A stretch of DNA of 64,000 nucleotides from Oscarella lobularis (lineage: Eukaryota; Porifera; Homoscleromorpha; Homosclerophorida; Oscarellidae), in contig NC_089189.1 in NCBI RefSeq assembly GCF_947507565.1, positions 744,001 through 808,000 on the forward strand, written 5' to 3'. The notes beneath the pieces were generated by a model. The model did no database searches, was not told the origin of the DNA, and saw only the letters and a list, made by a program, of their open reading frames with translations. Each line of letters begins with the position of its first letter. Positions within the stretch are counted from its first letter, which is position 1. Positions 23,279 to 36,295 of this stretch are shown here, piece by piece. Made by a program: the position numbers and the translations under genes.

Positions 23279-26252
23279 ATGACCGCCGCTCCGCTTCATC
23301 CCCTCTCCACGTGGACGCCCGACGACGACGACGACGAAAACGGCGGCGGCGGCGCGTCGGCGCCGACCAAACGCGATCGTCGTCCCGACTACTACGAAAC
23401 CGAAGCGATCGATCCGTGGATCGCAGCGCTTCCCGATTTGAACGTCGCCGACGATTCGCTTCTCGCTCTCGCCGTAAGCCCTAATTAGAAATCGGGACCC
23501 CCTTTCTCACTTCCTGGTTTCCGAAGGACCGGATGAGCGGGCTGGAACTTCGTTCCGCGACGCGCGCTATCAGCGACACGCCAATATCGTTCAATAGCAC
23601 CGAAAGCGCGACGAGCAGCAAACGATCGAGCCCCCTATCGAGCGAACCGAGTCCCCTTCTCGCCTCCTCGGCTTCCGCCGTCGCCGCCGCAGCGACGACC
23701 CATGATTTCATGGGAATTGATCCGGCGGGGTCCGCCTCGTTCGCCGGAAGTGATCGGCGTTGGGGCATGTCGTCTGCCTCCGTCTTTTACGGCGAGAACG
23801 CTTTGCTGTCGTCGGCGGGCGCGGGCGGGATTTTGCCGCCGGAGTTGCCGCCGCCGTATCTCGAACGAGCGCTCAGGCCTATGCACATGCCGCCGCCGCC
23901 GCATGTGTTTGGGAGAGATAGGGGCTTGAGAAGAACGGATTTTCACGGTGAGTTACTTATATATACATATACAATGCATTGTCTTCTATCTATTTATTTT
24001 AATTGAATTGTAATAATTGAAGAATTATCGAATAGAATTCGCTTCTAAAAATTAAGCTCTTTTAAATAATCAATAATACTAGTCTATAAACAATAGGTAT
24101 GTAACTTCTCGTTGTTTTCTTTTCTAGCTGCGTCTTACGTTCCCGACGTCGTGTGCACGTGGAGCGGTCAATTGCCGCCGCGCGTCTATCGCAATCCCAC
24201 CTACTCGTGCAAGGTCTTTCTCGGCGGCGTTCCGTGGGACATCACCGAGAGCCAGCTCATGACGGCGTTCAAGATCTTCGGATCGATGAAAGTGGAGTGG
24301 CCGGGAAAGGATAGCAAGCACCAACGTCATCCGCCAAAAGGTAAAGAAAAAAACGTTTTCACGTCTCCTCCCCTCCCAACATATAGTGATTATTCAGGCT
24401 ACGTGTATTTGACATTTGAGTCGGAGCGATCTGTGAAGGCTCTGCTCCAGGCAAGCGTGCAGGGAATATATGGAAATGGCGATTATTACTATCGCATTTC
24501 GAGTCGACGCACCAAGAACAAAGAGGTAAGGAAAGAGAAGGAGTCCGGAGAACCCACTGTAGTCTAAGGCTCCTGCTCCCCCCCCCCCCCCCCCCCCCCC
24601 CCCTGACTCTCAGCATACGCTGAATAACCCTACAGAAAGAGTGTACCTACCTCAAACTAAGATAAACATTTTCCTTCATCCCTCAGTCGACGAGCACACC
24701 AGTATATTTTACGATGCACTATTTTTTACCTTGTCTGGTGCGCTGGTCAACTCTCCCTTATGCAAATGACTCCTGCTAACGTTGGAAATTTTTTTCAGGT
24801 TCAGGTCATTCCCTGGGTGATATCAGACAGCAATTCGATTCGCTGCTCGTCCCATCGTCTCGATCCGGACAAGACCGTCTTTGTCGGCGGCCTCCACGGT
24901 CTCTTGAACGCCGACGACTTGGCTCTGATTATGAACGACTTGTTCGGCGGCATCGTCTACGCCGGAATCGACAGCGACAAGTATAAATATCCAATAGGTA
25001 AGAGGGGAAGGATAGGCGCGAGGGTTCCCTTTGAAAATCCGAGGGGTGGAAGACGCTTTGGGTGAAATAGAATAGGCGGCAGAGATCCCAGCCAACTTTG
25101 ATGCATACGTAAATATGAGGAGGAAACGTTCGGTTATATATAGAGGCCTAAAACATGTCTGTGAGCCACCTGAAAAAGCCGGAATGAGAGATAGCGTTAA
25201 TGTGTGCGTGCCAACATAGACGGTCGAGGGAAAACATTAGTCCAAGGGAGTAGAGCAAACAGCATTCAGCGCGGGAATGCGAATCGCGGGCCTTTCATCT
25301 AGCAAACAGGATGCGAACGAGACGTGCACCGTTAAAAATGAGCTGAATAAATTAGAAAAAGGGATGCGGGTTCATCAAAGTGTACGATAGGGGTTTCCCT
25401 ACCCACTAAAGTCAAACAGCATTAAGCGAGGAATGAGAACCATTTCCCCCGGGCCCCCCAAAAAACGTTTGAGTGAGTCTTGGTCGCGCCAGGATGCAAA
25501 CTAGACGGAATGATGCCTGATGAATGCCACGGGGGAAGAAACGCGGTTGACTTATGAGGCGGGCGGGCGGGCGAGAAAAAAGTGTGGTTATGCGGATAGG
25601 AAAAACTCCTTGAGTCAAGGAGACGTTCACAAAGACGCGTAGGTCTTCCCGAATAGGAGAGACCACAATGTGGTTCAGTGAGACGTTAGACCACAATGTG
25701 TCAGTGCGCTAATGAGAGGGCCTATTAGTATACTAAAGCCGCAAACAAGTCGGCTGGTTATAACTAGAGAGAGGGAGAGGGAGAGCAGATCCAAAGCCTG
25801 TGAATTATGGGCAGAAAGTAGAACTTGCATGAGACTGCCACAAAGGTTTGAATACATATGAACGAGCGTCTTCCCCCCCTCGTAGACAGGATACCCCACA
25901 AAGAAGAGGACCCCTAGCTCTTCTCCGCGCCGCGATTTTCGTAACTTATTCATTGATTCCCTAATAACCCTCAGGCTCTGGTCGCGTGACGTTTGGCAAT
26001 CATCGCAGTTTCATGAAAGCCGTTCAGGCGGGTTTCGTCGAAATCAAAACGCCGCGATTTCAGAAACGCGTCCAAGTCGATCCGTATCTCGAGGACGCCA
26101 TGTGCGGCGTTTGTCACACGAGCCCCGGGCCCTTTTTCTGTCGCGATCCGCAATGTTTCAAGTACTACTGCCGTTCCTGTTGGCAGTGGCAGCATTCGAT
26201 TGAAGCCTTGCGCTCGCACAAGCCTCTCACGCGATCCAGCAAGAATCACTAG
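23279..26252 (+). CDS. CPEB: Cytoplasmic polyadenylation element-binding protein
   Basis: CPEB proteins bind U-rich elements in mRNA 3' UTRs and control poly(A) length and translation. Six exons: an acidic and serine-rich N-terminus ([20 protein letters not shown]); a proline-rich exon; RRM1 with [19 protein letters not shown] (RNP2), the [10 protein letters not shown] lead-in and [17 protein letters not shown] (RNP1); RRM2 with [20 protein letters not shown] and [17 protein letters not shown]; and the C-terminal zinc-binding CPEB_ZZ domain. That domain reads [29 protein letters not shown], then HKPL, with all metal ligands in place. The overall spacing fits the CPEB family; CPEB1 versus CPEB2-4 was not resolved. 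The last intron is nearly 1 kb, unusually long here, and another holds a 26-base C run. The protein ends 12 residues after HKP. Confidence 0.93.
24578..24603. repeat. Poly-C run in a CPEB intron
   Basis: 26 consecutive C bases, shortly downstream of a GTAAGG donor. Length may be unreliable because homopolymers are hard to sequence. Confidence 0.9.
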
Positions 26253-27286
26253 CGTGCGTTGCGCTGGCTCTCCCACTCTCCCCGCACCCCCTATTAGTAC
26301 CAGAAATTGCAACTGAAATTTTTAATCTCTGCTATTTATGTGTCCGAATTTTTTGCTTAGTTCTGCCTTTTTCCTTTTCCTCTTTTCTTCCTCTCGTGCG
26401 GCCGCGGTTTTCGATTGAGGCCGGTCGCACTTATCTGTCTTTTCCTTTTTTTTTCTGTTCTCTGATCATATCATGTTAGGACGCTGCTGTTTAGTTTGTT
26501 GAGGCAGGATTTTTTTTCTATTGTGAGAGGATATTAAGTTGAGTTCTATTTGTAGTTCAGGACTAATTCATTATTGATTTTAATTTGCTTGCTTGCTTGC
26601 TAACTCGAATATGCTGTTTCACTCGCACTAAGAAGACTTAAAGAGAGACAGAAAGAGATATCCGTTTTGCCTTCTTTTTTTTTATTGGGTTGCCCTTTGT
26701 CCGTCTACATTGTGTTCGTAAAAATAAATCAAAAGCAAAAATAGCCTTCGTGCGCACATCCAATGACGTATAAATACATCGAAAGCAAAAAATAGCGCAA
26801 CGACGCGATGGTTTCTCTTGAAAGCATCGAAGCCTCGACATATCAATCGTTCATGCACGACAATTGCCTTCTACAGCTTCGAGCAGCTTCTGCGTAGGCG
26901 CCAACGCCCTTGGGATGGTGGAGACAGGTATGGACACGAAGGCCCATCACTTAGATAAACTTCAGTTGCCAAGGGGTAGCCCGCTACAACAAATACGCCT
27001 CCTTTGACCCATCAGCAATTGTTTTTGTACTCGCTAATACATTCATCATCATTATCATCGGCTAGTGGTTTCTTGCTTTAACTAAGTGCGCAATTTTCTT
27101 CTAAGGCTTTTCCAAACGTAAGTAGAATGCACCTGCAGGGCGTAAACGAACAGATGGTGGACACAGGTGGTATTAGTGTAAGCATAGTAAAGCGTATTAA
27201 AAAATCTACCAGTAAGTGGCACACTTTAGCGCGCTTTACTTTCTCGGTCTACGGTGTTCAGAAATTCCGTACTGTACGCAGCTCCA
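26253..27286. other. CPEB 3' UTR and NATD1 upstream region
   Basis: No further gene recognised. T-rich tracts and an AATAAATC near 26725 may mark the end of the CPEB transcript. Confidence 0.5.
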
Positions 27287-27963
27287 ATGGTCGACTCCGA
27301 AGTTCAACACGATGCAGACAGACGAGAATTCTCCTTGACGACAAAAGAAGGCGAGAAGACGCGAGAGCCCCCCTTCCGGGGAACGCCTCGAATAATCGCT
27401 CTCGAAACAGGCCACAAGGCGTTTCTCCGCTACGAGGCACCCGCCGCAGACACTTGGGACATGTACCATACGGAAGTGCCGACAGATTGCCGCGGTCGCG
27501 GTCTCGGAGCCAAGTTGGCCGAGGTCAGAATCCCGCACACACGCATGCTCCCCACGCAATTACGTCAGAAGGCGCGATAAGGACCAGTATAGTCGATGAT
27601 CGGCTCCGTCCGAAAAAAGCACTTCACGCGTCACAATTATATATATGTACACGCTCCAGCGACTCAGTTCTTGTTCCTACTTGTAAAACGCTGGCACCTA
27701 GACGCGCGAAACGATTTGTAGCCAGCTAGACTACGACGATGCGACATTAGGAAGCTTTTAGTCGGTAGACAGACTAAGTGAACCCCTCCCTTTCCCCTTT
27801 TCCCCTCTTCCTGCACGTCCAGGCGGCGTTCCAGTGCGCCTTGGCCGGCGGAAAGCGCGTGCGACCGACATGCACATACCTGCGTCACTACGTGGCAAAA
27901 TACGCCGCCGCCCGACACAAGGCAATTGTCGTCGCGTCGTCGACGTCTCCGCCTCCTCGGTAG
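27287..27963 (+). CDS. NATD1-like GNAT-fold N-acetyltransferase domain protein
   Basis: NATD1-type proteins are small single-domain GNAT-fold proteins of poorly known function. Exon 1 is 27287-27523 and exon 2 is 27823-27963, giving about 125 residues. The pattern ADRREFSL ... KAFLRYEAP ... DMYHTEVPTDCRGRGLGAKL matches the family layout, with human HTEVPDAYRGRGIAKHLA. RGRGLG is the acetyl-CoA pyrophosphate loop. Exon 2 reads AAFQCALAGGKRVRPTCTYL and ends in a proline-rich tail. The ATG at 27287 (MVDSEVQHD) is the first ATG in frame. An insertion of about 20 residues relative to human lies between the first two strands. The donor, GTCAGA, is weak. Confidence 0.75.
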
Positions 27964-29130
27964 CCGCCAGTTTACAAATGTACCGAATGTCGTAAACAGT
28001 TTACTGGTTGCCGGGGGGAGAGGGAAAGGGGAGAAAGGAAATGCCTTGCGGAGAGTCGGCCGGCTTCCCTTTCTCCCTATCTCTCTCCTCGATAAATAGA
28101 ATTTCTAATGAATTGGTGGTGGTGGTGGTGGTGGGTGCATCCTCATCAGTGCGAATGGGGGTCATCGTCAATCGAATATGCATGCTCACCTTCGCGCGCT
28201 CTGCATTTGATGCGTTCCGTAGCTCGAAGGCAAACGGCATTCCGACGAGCTATTTCGAGCCGATCTGATTCTCTTCGGCTTCCTTTCTCTTTTTCCCCCG
28301 GCTCGTCCGTGTTGACTCAATCGATCGCGTAAGTCAATCAGACGCGGTCTGCTCGGGTTCGATCGGAAGGGAAAGAAAAGGGAGGGGTGGGGTGTGCGCG
28401 TAAGTGGAGCCGCCGCCGCGCCGCGGCCTGAAACGGCCGCGACCGTCTGGACTCATGCGACCCCGTGGCCTTTGTTTGGGTAGATCGATTGGTCACTAAG
28501 AGGCGTCTCCAAAAACTCCGCACGCACGCACACACACAGATTATATACACGCACACTAACACTCCTCCTGATGGATGATGATGGTGATGATGATGATGAT
28601 GGTAATGATGAGGGTAATGATTGACCTCTTCAAAAACAGCATCGCTATCATAGCGTCCAGCATCGATAAAGATAGTCATGGAGAACCGCTTCATCAGCTC
28701 GCGCGCCCTTCCTCTCCTTCATTCCGAAACCGAATCCAAACATTGCACACTAAGTAGCGCACTCGGATCCGGATTCGCCGCGGGTGGGGGGAGGGTGGGT
28801 GGACGTCGGGCGGACTCCCCTCGTCGTCGTTCGGCAAACGCCGCTCCTTCTCCCCCACCTCGCGTATCGGGTCCCCGGTGCGGAGCGACGACGACGTTGC
28901 GCGCGGTCGCATCGATCATCTGTCAAAACAGTCTAAAACCGACGTCTAGACTTCCCGTTTTGCCTGCCCCGCTTACGCTCGTCTAATTAGCATTGCCCCC
29001 GTCCACGCCTCCTCCGGTCCTCGCTCTTAAATTGGACCCGTCCGAGCTGGAGACCTTCATTCGATTCGAGCCGCAACAAGCATCGTTTTTTGTCTCTTTC
29101 CCGCCCACACGTCAACCGGCCAACCGATCC
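27964..29130. other. Intergenic region with simple repeats
   Basis: No gene supported. It contains a GGT repeat at about 28112-28134 and a degenerate ATG/GATGAT repeat at about 28570-28622, whose antisense reading produces a meaningless poly-histidine frame. Confidence 0.6.
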
Positions 29131-30594
29131 ATGAAATCTCTCCTCCTATTCCTCGTCGTCTCGCTCGCTGCAGGTGCGAGTTGTCCTATAGCTGACACTC
29201 GATCGTCATGCTGAACATAATACCGTTTCTTTCTTCTTTCTCCTCGTCGCAGTCGATCTGTCGCTGTCCGTTCCTACACCGACTGTTCCCAAACACGGAA
29301 ACGACACGGATCTGTCTTGCTCCAAGGCGGTTCGGTGCACTCTAGCGCCCCATCGAGAACAGCGAACCAGATTCTGTAAGAACGTCCGGTCACCGATGAT
29401 TATTTCATCGAGAGCCGCGGGCCGCGGCGCGAGGCCGCCGCGCCAAGGCTCACCGCACTCATTCTCTCTCGTATCGTAGCAATAGACGGGAGCCCGTACG
29501 TCCACACGAACAAGTGCAAAAGGGAATGCCTTTCTGATAAGTCCTCAAGTGTCGCCACGTTGCACGGACTCAGTCCCTTCGTTTCTGAAGCAGTCAAGGT
29601 TTGTTCGCGCTCACAACTTCCGGCGTGCCATTCCCCCCCCCCCCCCCCCCTCGGGGTCTCCCTACTTGCAAATTTTTTTTTAACTCTTCCCGTCGCGCAC
29701 ACGTGTGCGCTTCATGAATAGTCATTTCGACGACGAAAAATATGCGCATGAAACGTCACTCCTTATAGAAATGTCGCAAGCGATACACGTGCTACGGTTC
29801 GCATTCGCACGTGGAACAGTACACGATGCTGAGCGGCGAGCACGAGGAGCATCTTCTCATCAAAACGTGCGCCTGCGTCAGCGCTCGCACCTCGTGCCAA
29901 CGAGCGCCTCGATTCCTCACCTACTATCCCGGCACGTCGTACGAACGAACGATCGATCACGGTCAATGCACGGGAAACAGATGCGAAAAGTCCGGTACGA
30001 CGAAATTGTCCGCGAGCGAAAGACAAAATAATTTCTACCGCGGTTCTCCCCCAAGGTCACTCGTGCGTTTCATTCAATCGCACGGTTGCGCTCGACTCGC
30101 CAAACGGTCCTCGAACCGTCGAGGTCATCGACTCGTGCGCGTGCCAGAAGTCGTGCTATCGCGCGCCTCATTACGACGTCTTCAGGGAGACGCGACGCAA
30201 CGAGACGACGGGCGAGATTATTGCAACGACGAAGGCAAGTCGAAATCGTTTACGTAGTCTCTCCTTTCACCTTATGAAAAAATTGCTCGTAAATGCAGAT
30301 GATCGACGTCGGAAAATGCCTGGGCTTGTGCGAGTTGCCGAAAAAGGATTGTTCGGACGCCAGGAGACGAGGGTACAACAAAGTTTATTGTATACTGTGG
30401 CTACTCTAACGTCGTCGTTGTCTCAACATAGGTTTTATTACTTTATCCTCTGCACCGGCTCGTCGGAGCTCTGCGCCGCCGCGACGACGACGAAGGTGAC
30501 CGTGAACAGCGCCGATTCGGACGATCCGACTGTCGTCAGCGTCATAAAGTCGTGCGCTTGTCGCTCCGAGGCCATGTTCGGGAAGAGAAAGTAG
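29131..30594 (+). CDS. Secreted protein with three cystine-knot-like repeats
   Basis: A predicted extracellular protein, function unknown. Exon 1 encodes a signal peptide (MKSLLLFLVVSLAA). Further exons join in phase and give three cysteine-rich repeats, each ending in a Cys-Ala-Cys motif: IKTCACVSARTSC, VIDSCACQKSC and VIKSCACRSE. Before each is a C-x(1-3)-C pair: KCKREC, GQCTGNRC and GKCLGLC. The last is the Cys-x-Gly-x-Cys typical of cystine-knot growth factors. Repeats two and three also share a lead-in, C-x-RAP. The pattern C-x-G-x-C, then Cys, then a V-rich strand and SC-x-C resembles CTCK domains (norrin, DAN, bursicon). I infer the fold from cysteine spacing only. One intron appears to be GC-AG (donor GCAAGT after 30234). 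The gene lies 0.9 kb upstream of the FGFR-like kinase on the same strand. Confidence 0.6.
29633..29650. repeat. Poly-C run in an intron
   Basis: 18 consecutive C bases in an intron of the cystine-knot-like gene. Confidence 0.9.
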
Positions 30595-31502
30595 TCTCCG
30601 TATCTTAGCGTTTAAATGATATCTCGCGTGTGCGCGCGCGTGACATTCATTCCACGCGCACGGACCAGACAATCTTATCTATCTTATATTGTTAGTTTTT
30701 TCCGCGCGTGTTGTAAAACATCAGAGAATTATCGTCTAACGGACTCGTGCGAACGTACGCGTGCTTCCCTCTTACGCTTCTGGTATGCAATTAAACGGCT
30801 CTGGCATGCGATTGTTTGCGTGCAACAGGCACTTTGCCAACTTGAGAATTTTGCCATCTTGCGCCGCTTAGGCAAATTTGTGTTCTCATGCACCCTCTTG
30901 TCGTGCAAGCAAGCCAGATGGCTTCAACAATGCGGAAATTATAACGAGATGACCGCGAAGAACCTCATTCTAACTTCCTCTCTGACATCATCTCCGCTGC
31001 TTTCTTCTAGAGGCTCAGCAGGTGTTCCGTGCACGCGGGCTTATGAATAGTGTATGAGTGTGTCTTTCGTGTTTTGCTAGATGAAACAGGTGTTTCACTT
31101 GCCTTGGGCTAAGGTTGGTCTCGAATATTGAGGTACACCTGGGCCTCTAGAGATATTGCTTGCAAGATAAGATCGTTCCTATCCGTTTTGTAAACTAATT
31201 TTGAATGTGAAGTCAAAGGAAACGAACGTCCGCTTCGCTGATTGATAAATAGCCTTCGTAACGAGTCGAGCAAGCTGGCCTTCCGACGGAAAGAGATACC
31301 GGTATATAGATGTAATTGTTATGGCGACGCGGACGTGAGCGGAAAGCGAACACGTGTTTCGCGGGTTCGACGTTATCCGGGCACTCGTTAGTAGTGCCGT
31401 TAACTGTTGCGGTGGCGTTTTTTCGCTTTCCCGTCGCTCGTCGGGTGTCGCCAACATGCGGAAGCGTCGCACCCGCGTAGTTCCCATCTCATTCGCAGCG
31501 CA
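30595..31502. other. Intergenic region upstream of the receptor kinase
   Basis: No exon recognised; probably the 3' UTR of the cystine-knot-like gene and the promoter of the receptor kinase. Confidence 0.5.
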
Positions 31503-34500
31503 ATGTTCGCGAAAGCGATCGCCTCTCTTCTCTTCGTCTCGCTTTCGCTCTCCAAGCGCTACGTCGAGCTCGGCACGAGCGCGAACGTCTCGTGCGATCG
31601 CGCCGCCGCCGGTGGAAACGACACGAACGCGATTCTCCCGAAGGGGGCCCGTCGAATCGAATCGCGTTTCGTCGTCGCGAACGCGACGCGCAACGACGGA
31701 GGATGGTACTATTGCTCGTCAAAGAACCTATCAGGCGTCTATCGAACCTTCGAAGTCGTCGTAGGTAAGAGGAGAACAATGCAATCGAGGGTTCTAGGGA
31801 AATAGTGTATGTAAGGCATTAGTTTGTGGGGTTACTCGATCAGTCTTTTTATAGCGAGAGGTGTTCATCCTCCTTCCTCGCAAGAGACGTTAGCTCTGCG
31901 TGGGTGTGGAGGAATTAGAAAAATGAAATTATCGAAATAGGCAGGATGGGAGAGGCGATTGCATTATTGCCTTTTTGGGGGGAAAAAAACAGCGCGCTGT
32001 GGGAGAATTTCTCTGCATTGCTAGACAAATTAGGACTCGGAAACGACCGAACGGGAATGGACGAGGAACGAGACTCTAGAGTATGCGCTTTGCAAATGGG
32101 CCTAATGAAAGACGCGTCAGTAAATGCGTCGCTTTTCATAGAACCCTAATGGACCTCTTAGTCAAAAGGGGGATAGAATACAAAATGGAGGGCAGGGATA
32201 GAGATACGTAGTAGACTAAGCTTTAGTCTACAGAGACACGACGCAAAGAAGGATTTGCCCTTTTTTGTTTGTTTGTTTGTTTGAGGGGATCCCCTCGATT
32301 CCTTCAATTTTTTGCTGTTTGCCACGACACTTCGCTGGCATTTATCAATAGCCTAAAAGGTCCTTCTATTTATTGCTTGGGCGTATAGAAGGAAGGAGAC
32401 GCGCCTACTTAGACAAAAGACTAGAGTCCCACCAGTCTGGACGCGCATTTTAGATAAGCAACGTGCACCTTTTGACGCTCTCCCCCCTCCACAGGCACTC
32501 GACCGCGCATCGACATCCCAATTGGCAAAGTGTCGGCTGACATAGCAGATGAGGGCTCCGTTCATCATATCAAGTGCCCGGCGGCGGGAGTCCCAACGCC
32601 GTCGTTTCGATGGTACCATCGCTCGTCGAACTGCAGTGGCAATTGGAGACCGGTGTTCATCAGCAATCGAGATCTTTTGACGAGATACGTTCTCGAGCCG
32701 TCGGGAAATTTGGAAATATTCGATTTCAGTCGGGGAGACGACGGCTGCTATCGATGCCTCGTCGCAAACGCATTCGGAAACGATTCGCGAGACTTCGAAC
32801 TCACAATGCGTAAGACCCTCGCGGAGAAAAAAAGAAAGAAAAGAGGAAATTGGTCTAGCGCCCCTATAGAGACGAACGTTAGATTGTACATACAATACAA
32901 TTCAATTGCGTAGAGACTCCGGGAAGAATTCGATACGCAGCTGCTCTGTTTAATTAAATGATCCGATTATTTAATCGCGGATGCACTGCACCTGTGCAAT
33001 CCAGTCGAGTCACTCCATCCACGCGAATCTCTATAATGTGCGCTAGACCAATCGCTCGGCTTTCTCTAAACGTTCGAATTTAGTTCCCCTGCGCCGGCAG
33101 CCGCCCGCCATCTTTCCCGCTCGGGCGACGGTCAGGTGGCGGTACGCGACCGACGGCGTCCTCACGTGCAACGCGACCGGCCTTTGGGAAATCGCCTGGG
33201 ACGAAACGAATCATTCATCTATTCACGTGAACGCTTCTTCGTCGTCGTCGTTCCTCGGAGCGGCGGTCCAGCTCGTATTTCGCCGAATCGGACCCTCCGT
33301 CGCCGGTCGGTACACGTGCCGACTTCGCAAACTCGGCAGCGGCGTCGAAATTACGAAGAGCATTCGAGTGGAAGTCATTGGTAAATAGCATTAGAGAAGA
33401 AACCCCGTCGCATAGTTCCACTTGTGTGGGGGGGAAGAGTGCATGGACGGATTCTTACCTCTAGGCTTGCCTGGCTCGCCTCCAATTCGCGGCGAGCGAC
33501 CCGTGCGCCGACAATTGACGTACGACGACGCCGACGTGCGACGAGACGTCGTCTTCGAACAGCGAGGAATTCGTCTGTCTTGTCGTTTCCATAGCAACGG
33601 ATCGCTTCCAGCGAACGTATCGTGGTACGAAAACGGCGGCGTCGTCGAAATCGCGTCGAATCGTCGTCGCGTCGGCGGAATCGTCGCCTTTCAAAACGCG
33701 ACGTCGTCGAACGAAGTCGCGTTGTATCTGCTCGAACGCGGCCTTCGTTCGACGAGCGGCGGCGGCGGCGGCGGCGAGACGACGCGACGCTACACGTGCG
33801 TCGCCTCGTCGTTCTACTACAACGAAACGAGACTTCTTCTCGACGTCAATTTGACTTATCGATATAACGATACCGTCTCCTCCGCGTTTCCCCCGTCGTT
33901 TCCCGCCGGCGGCGAATCGAATCGGCGATTGGTCACCGGCTTGAGCGTCGTTTCCGCTTTTCTCGTTCTCGTTTTTCTTCTCGTCGTCTGCTGGAAGGCG
34001 TCGAAGAAGAAATTGCCCGTCGTCTCGTTCTTGGGTCGATTCGCCTTGACGACGAACGATAACGAGTATACGCGCGAGCAGGAGGACGGCGCTACGAGCG
34101 TCGCCGAAATTGCGTCGAATTGCGTCGAGAATTTGGCGTACGTTTCGTCGAACGTCGACGCGGCGTCGGCGTCGTCGGGCGATTTTTGGGAAATTAAAAG
34201 AGGGAATCTGGTGGTGCGAAAAGACGTTGGTACGTAATATTTTTTTTCTACTAAGTCTCGCGACTTCGCGCGTTCGACTGTGCGTTTATCAGGGCACGGA
34301 TACTTTGGGGTCGTGTATAAGGGATTGGCTAGAGGAGTCGACGGTACGGATGAGTGGACCACCGTCGCAATCAAACGTACCAGAGGTAAAAGAGACTCGT
34401 CCATCCTCGCGTAGCCAGGTCCTTGTACTGCGAGCCTTTATTTTTTTTTTACCGGCCAATCGCTCTACTGTATTCGATGTCATTCGCGCGTTGTGTCCAA

Positions 34501-35665
34501 ACCAACGTTTGAAATCGACTCTCTAGACGACGAAAATGACCGTAAAGCTCACAGCGACCTCGCCACCGAGGCGAATCTCATGAAACTAGTCGGTGTTCAC
34601 GAGAACGTAATAAGACTACTAGGACTCTGCACGAAAAACGGTGTGCACGATAGCCACAAAAACGCGTTATATATCCCCTTTCCGAATTCCTTCTCACAAG
34701 GCCCCTTGCTCATTGTCATGGAATACGCCGAGTTCGGCAATCTTCGCGACTATTTGCGCGGCAAACGATTCGACGACGCGACGTCGTCGATCTATTCCCT
34801 GCCCGACCGCGCGGCACTGACAAAAGAGCAAATACTGCACTACGCCTTGCAGATAGCTCGCGGCATGGAACATCTCATTCTCAAAGAGGTATCAATAAAA
34901 GTGCACGCGAAAGTTCGACCGCGCGGGGATACGCTCTCTATTCTCAGTGTATTCATCGGGACTTGGCAGCTCGTAACGTGTTAGTATGTGCCGGAGAGAC
35001 GTTGAAGATATCCGATTTCGGCTTGGCTAAGGACATGCACTACATGGAGTACTATCGGACGCTGTCTACGGTTAGTTCCATAATAAACGCGCGTGCGAGC
35101 GATCGAATATCTGACTATAGAATCCGCTCCCTGTCAAATGGTCGGCGCCGGAAGTGATGTTCTATCAAACGTACACGCAGTTTAGTGACGTGTAAGAATA
35201 CTTTAGTGGGCCGTTGTTTGATGCATGATCGACGTTTTCTCTCGCGTTCGCGTATAGGTGGTCTTACGGGATTGTGCTTTGGGAAATCGCCACGCTTGGT
35301 AAACCGAAGCCGTTTCGAGTTCAGAATCAGGAGACGATCCTCTTTGTCTTCTTTTTTTTTTCTTGAGGCGGTACGCCCTATCCGTCCGTCGACGTCAACG
35401 TCCTCTACAGACTGCTAACAGAGGACAATTNNNNNNNNNNNNNNNNNNNNNNNNNNNNNNNNNNNNNNNNNNNNNNNNNNNNNNNNNNNNNNNNNNNNNN
35501 NNNNNNNNNNNNNNNNNNNNNNNNNNNNNNNNNNNNNNNNNNNNNNNNNNNNNNNNNNNNNNNNNNNNNNNNNNNNNNNNNNNNNNNNNNNNNNNNNNNN
35601 NNNNNNNNNNNNNNNNNNNNNNNNNNNNNNCGCGTACTAACGGTCGCGACGTAGGACTCGTGTAG
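31503..35665 (+). CDS. FGFR-like receptor tyrosine kinase with Ig domains (C-terminus in gap)
   Basis: A type I membrane receptor kinase. The ATG at 31503 opens a signal peptide ([17 protein letters not shown]). Four Ig-like segments follow, each with the Cys/Trp/Tyr-x-Cys pattern: [26 protein letters not shown] with [21 protein letters not shown] with AGRYTCRL; and [20 protein letters not shown] with RRYTCVAS. The membrane helix is [20 protein letters not shown] at about 33.95 kb. The kinase has [15 protein letters not shown], the alpha-C line [37 protein letters not shown], a kinase insert, [15 protein letters not shown], tandem activation-loop tyrosines (MEYYRTLST), [10 protein letters not shown] and [20 protein letters not shown]. 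These blocks are closest to FGFR by memory. The coding frame enters the 200-N gap after [10 protein letters not shown], so the end of the C-lobe is missing and the stop given is uncertain. Confidence 0.9.
35431..35630. other. Assembly gap, 200 N, inside the kinase gene
   Basis: Exactly 200 N bases. It removes the last part of the kinase C-lobe. GAC-rich sequence directly after it (35665-35690) may explain the assembly failure. Confidence 0.99.
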
Positions 35666-36295
35666 CGACGACGACGACGACGACGACGACTGCGGTGACG
35701 GCGACGACTCGTGGAATCAAGGCGACGTGAACCGCCGAGATTTTCGGAGCACGTCGTCTTAGCGGAATACACAATGTTAATCCGAGTCAAATTAATTACT
35801 ATTACATCATGCTCATTGCACGCGCGAGGAGGATTATCTTTCACCCCCCGATCACTTTACTTTCATGAGAAGGTGCTGTGGTATGTTAGTTTTTCTTCCG
35901 GATGCACGGGTCCCACGGTCAGCGAGCGTTGGGGGCGTCCGTTTTTTTTGGTCAGGCGACTGCCATCGGCGACCGGCGCGACGTTACTAATGACATGCAC
36001 AAAAGCGGTTTGTCTACGACGCCACCACTTCTGAAAAAAATTCGGCCATTCACGCCATTGGCACGCAGTCGCGGTCGCGCAACGCAATGGTCATAACGCC
36101 TACACGCATGATAGAAGAACGAGAACGACAGAAGAATGTAGACTCAGTTTGACCTTCTGGCGCGTCGTGGGCTCTGCGCTTTGATTAATATTTATGGAAC
36201 AGATGCACGAGCCTAATCAAATATCCGAGCTGACGCACGGTTCAAATTGTTTCATGCTGATCGCGGTGCGGTCTGAAAGATTTTTTGGGGATGTT

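Noticed and set aside
28338-28694. Minus-strand frame with a histidine run
   Set aside because: It is the antisense of an ATG/GATGAT microsatellite.
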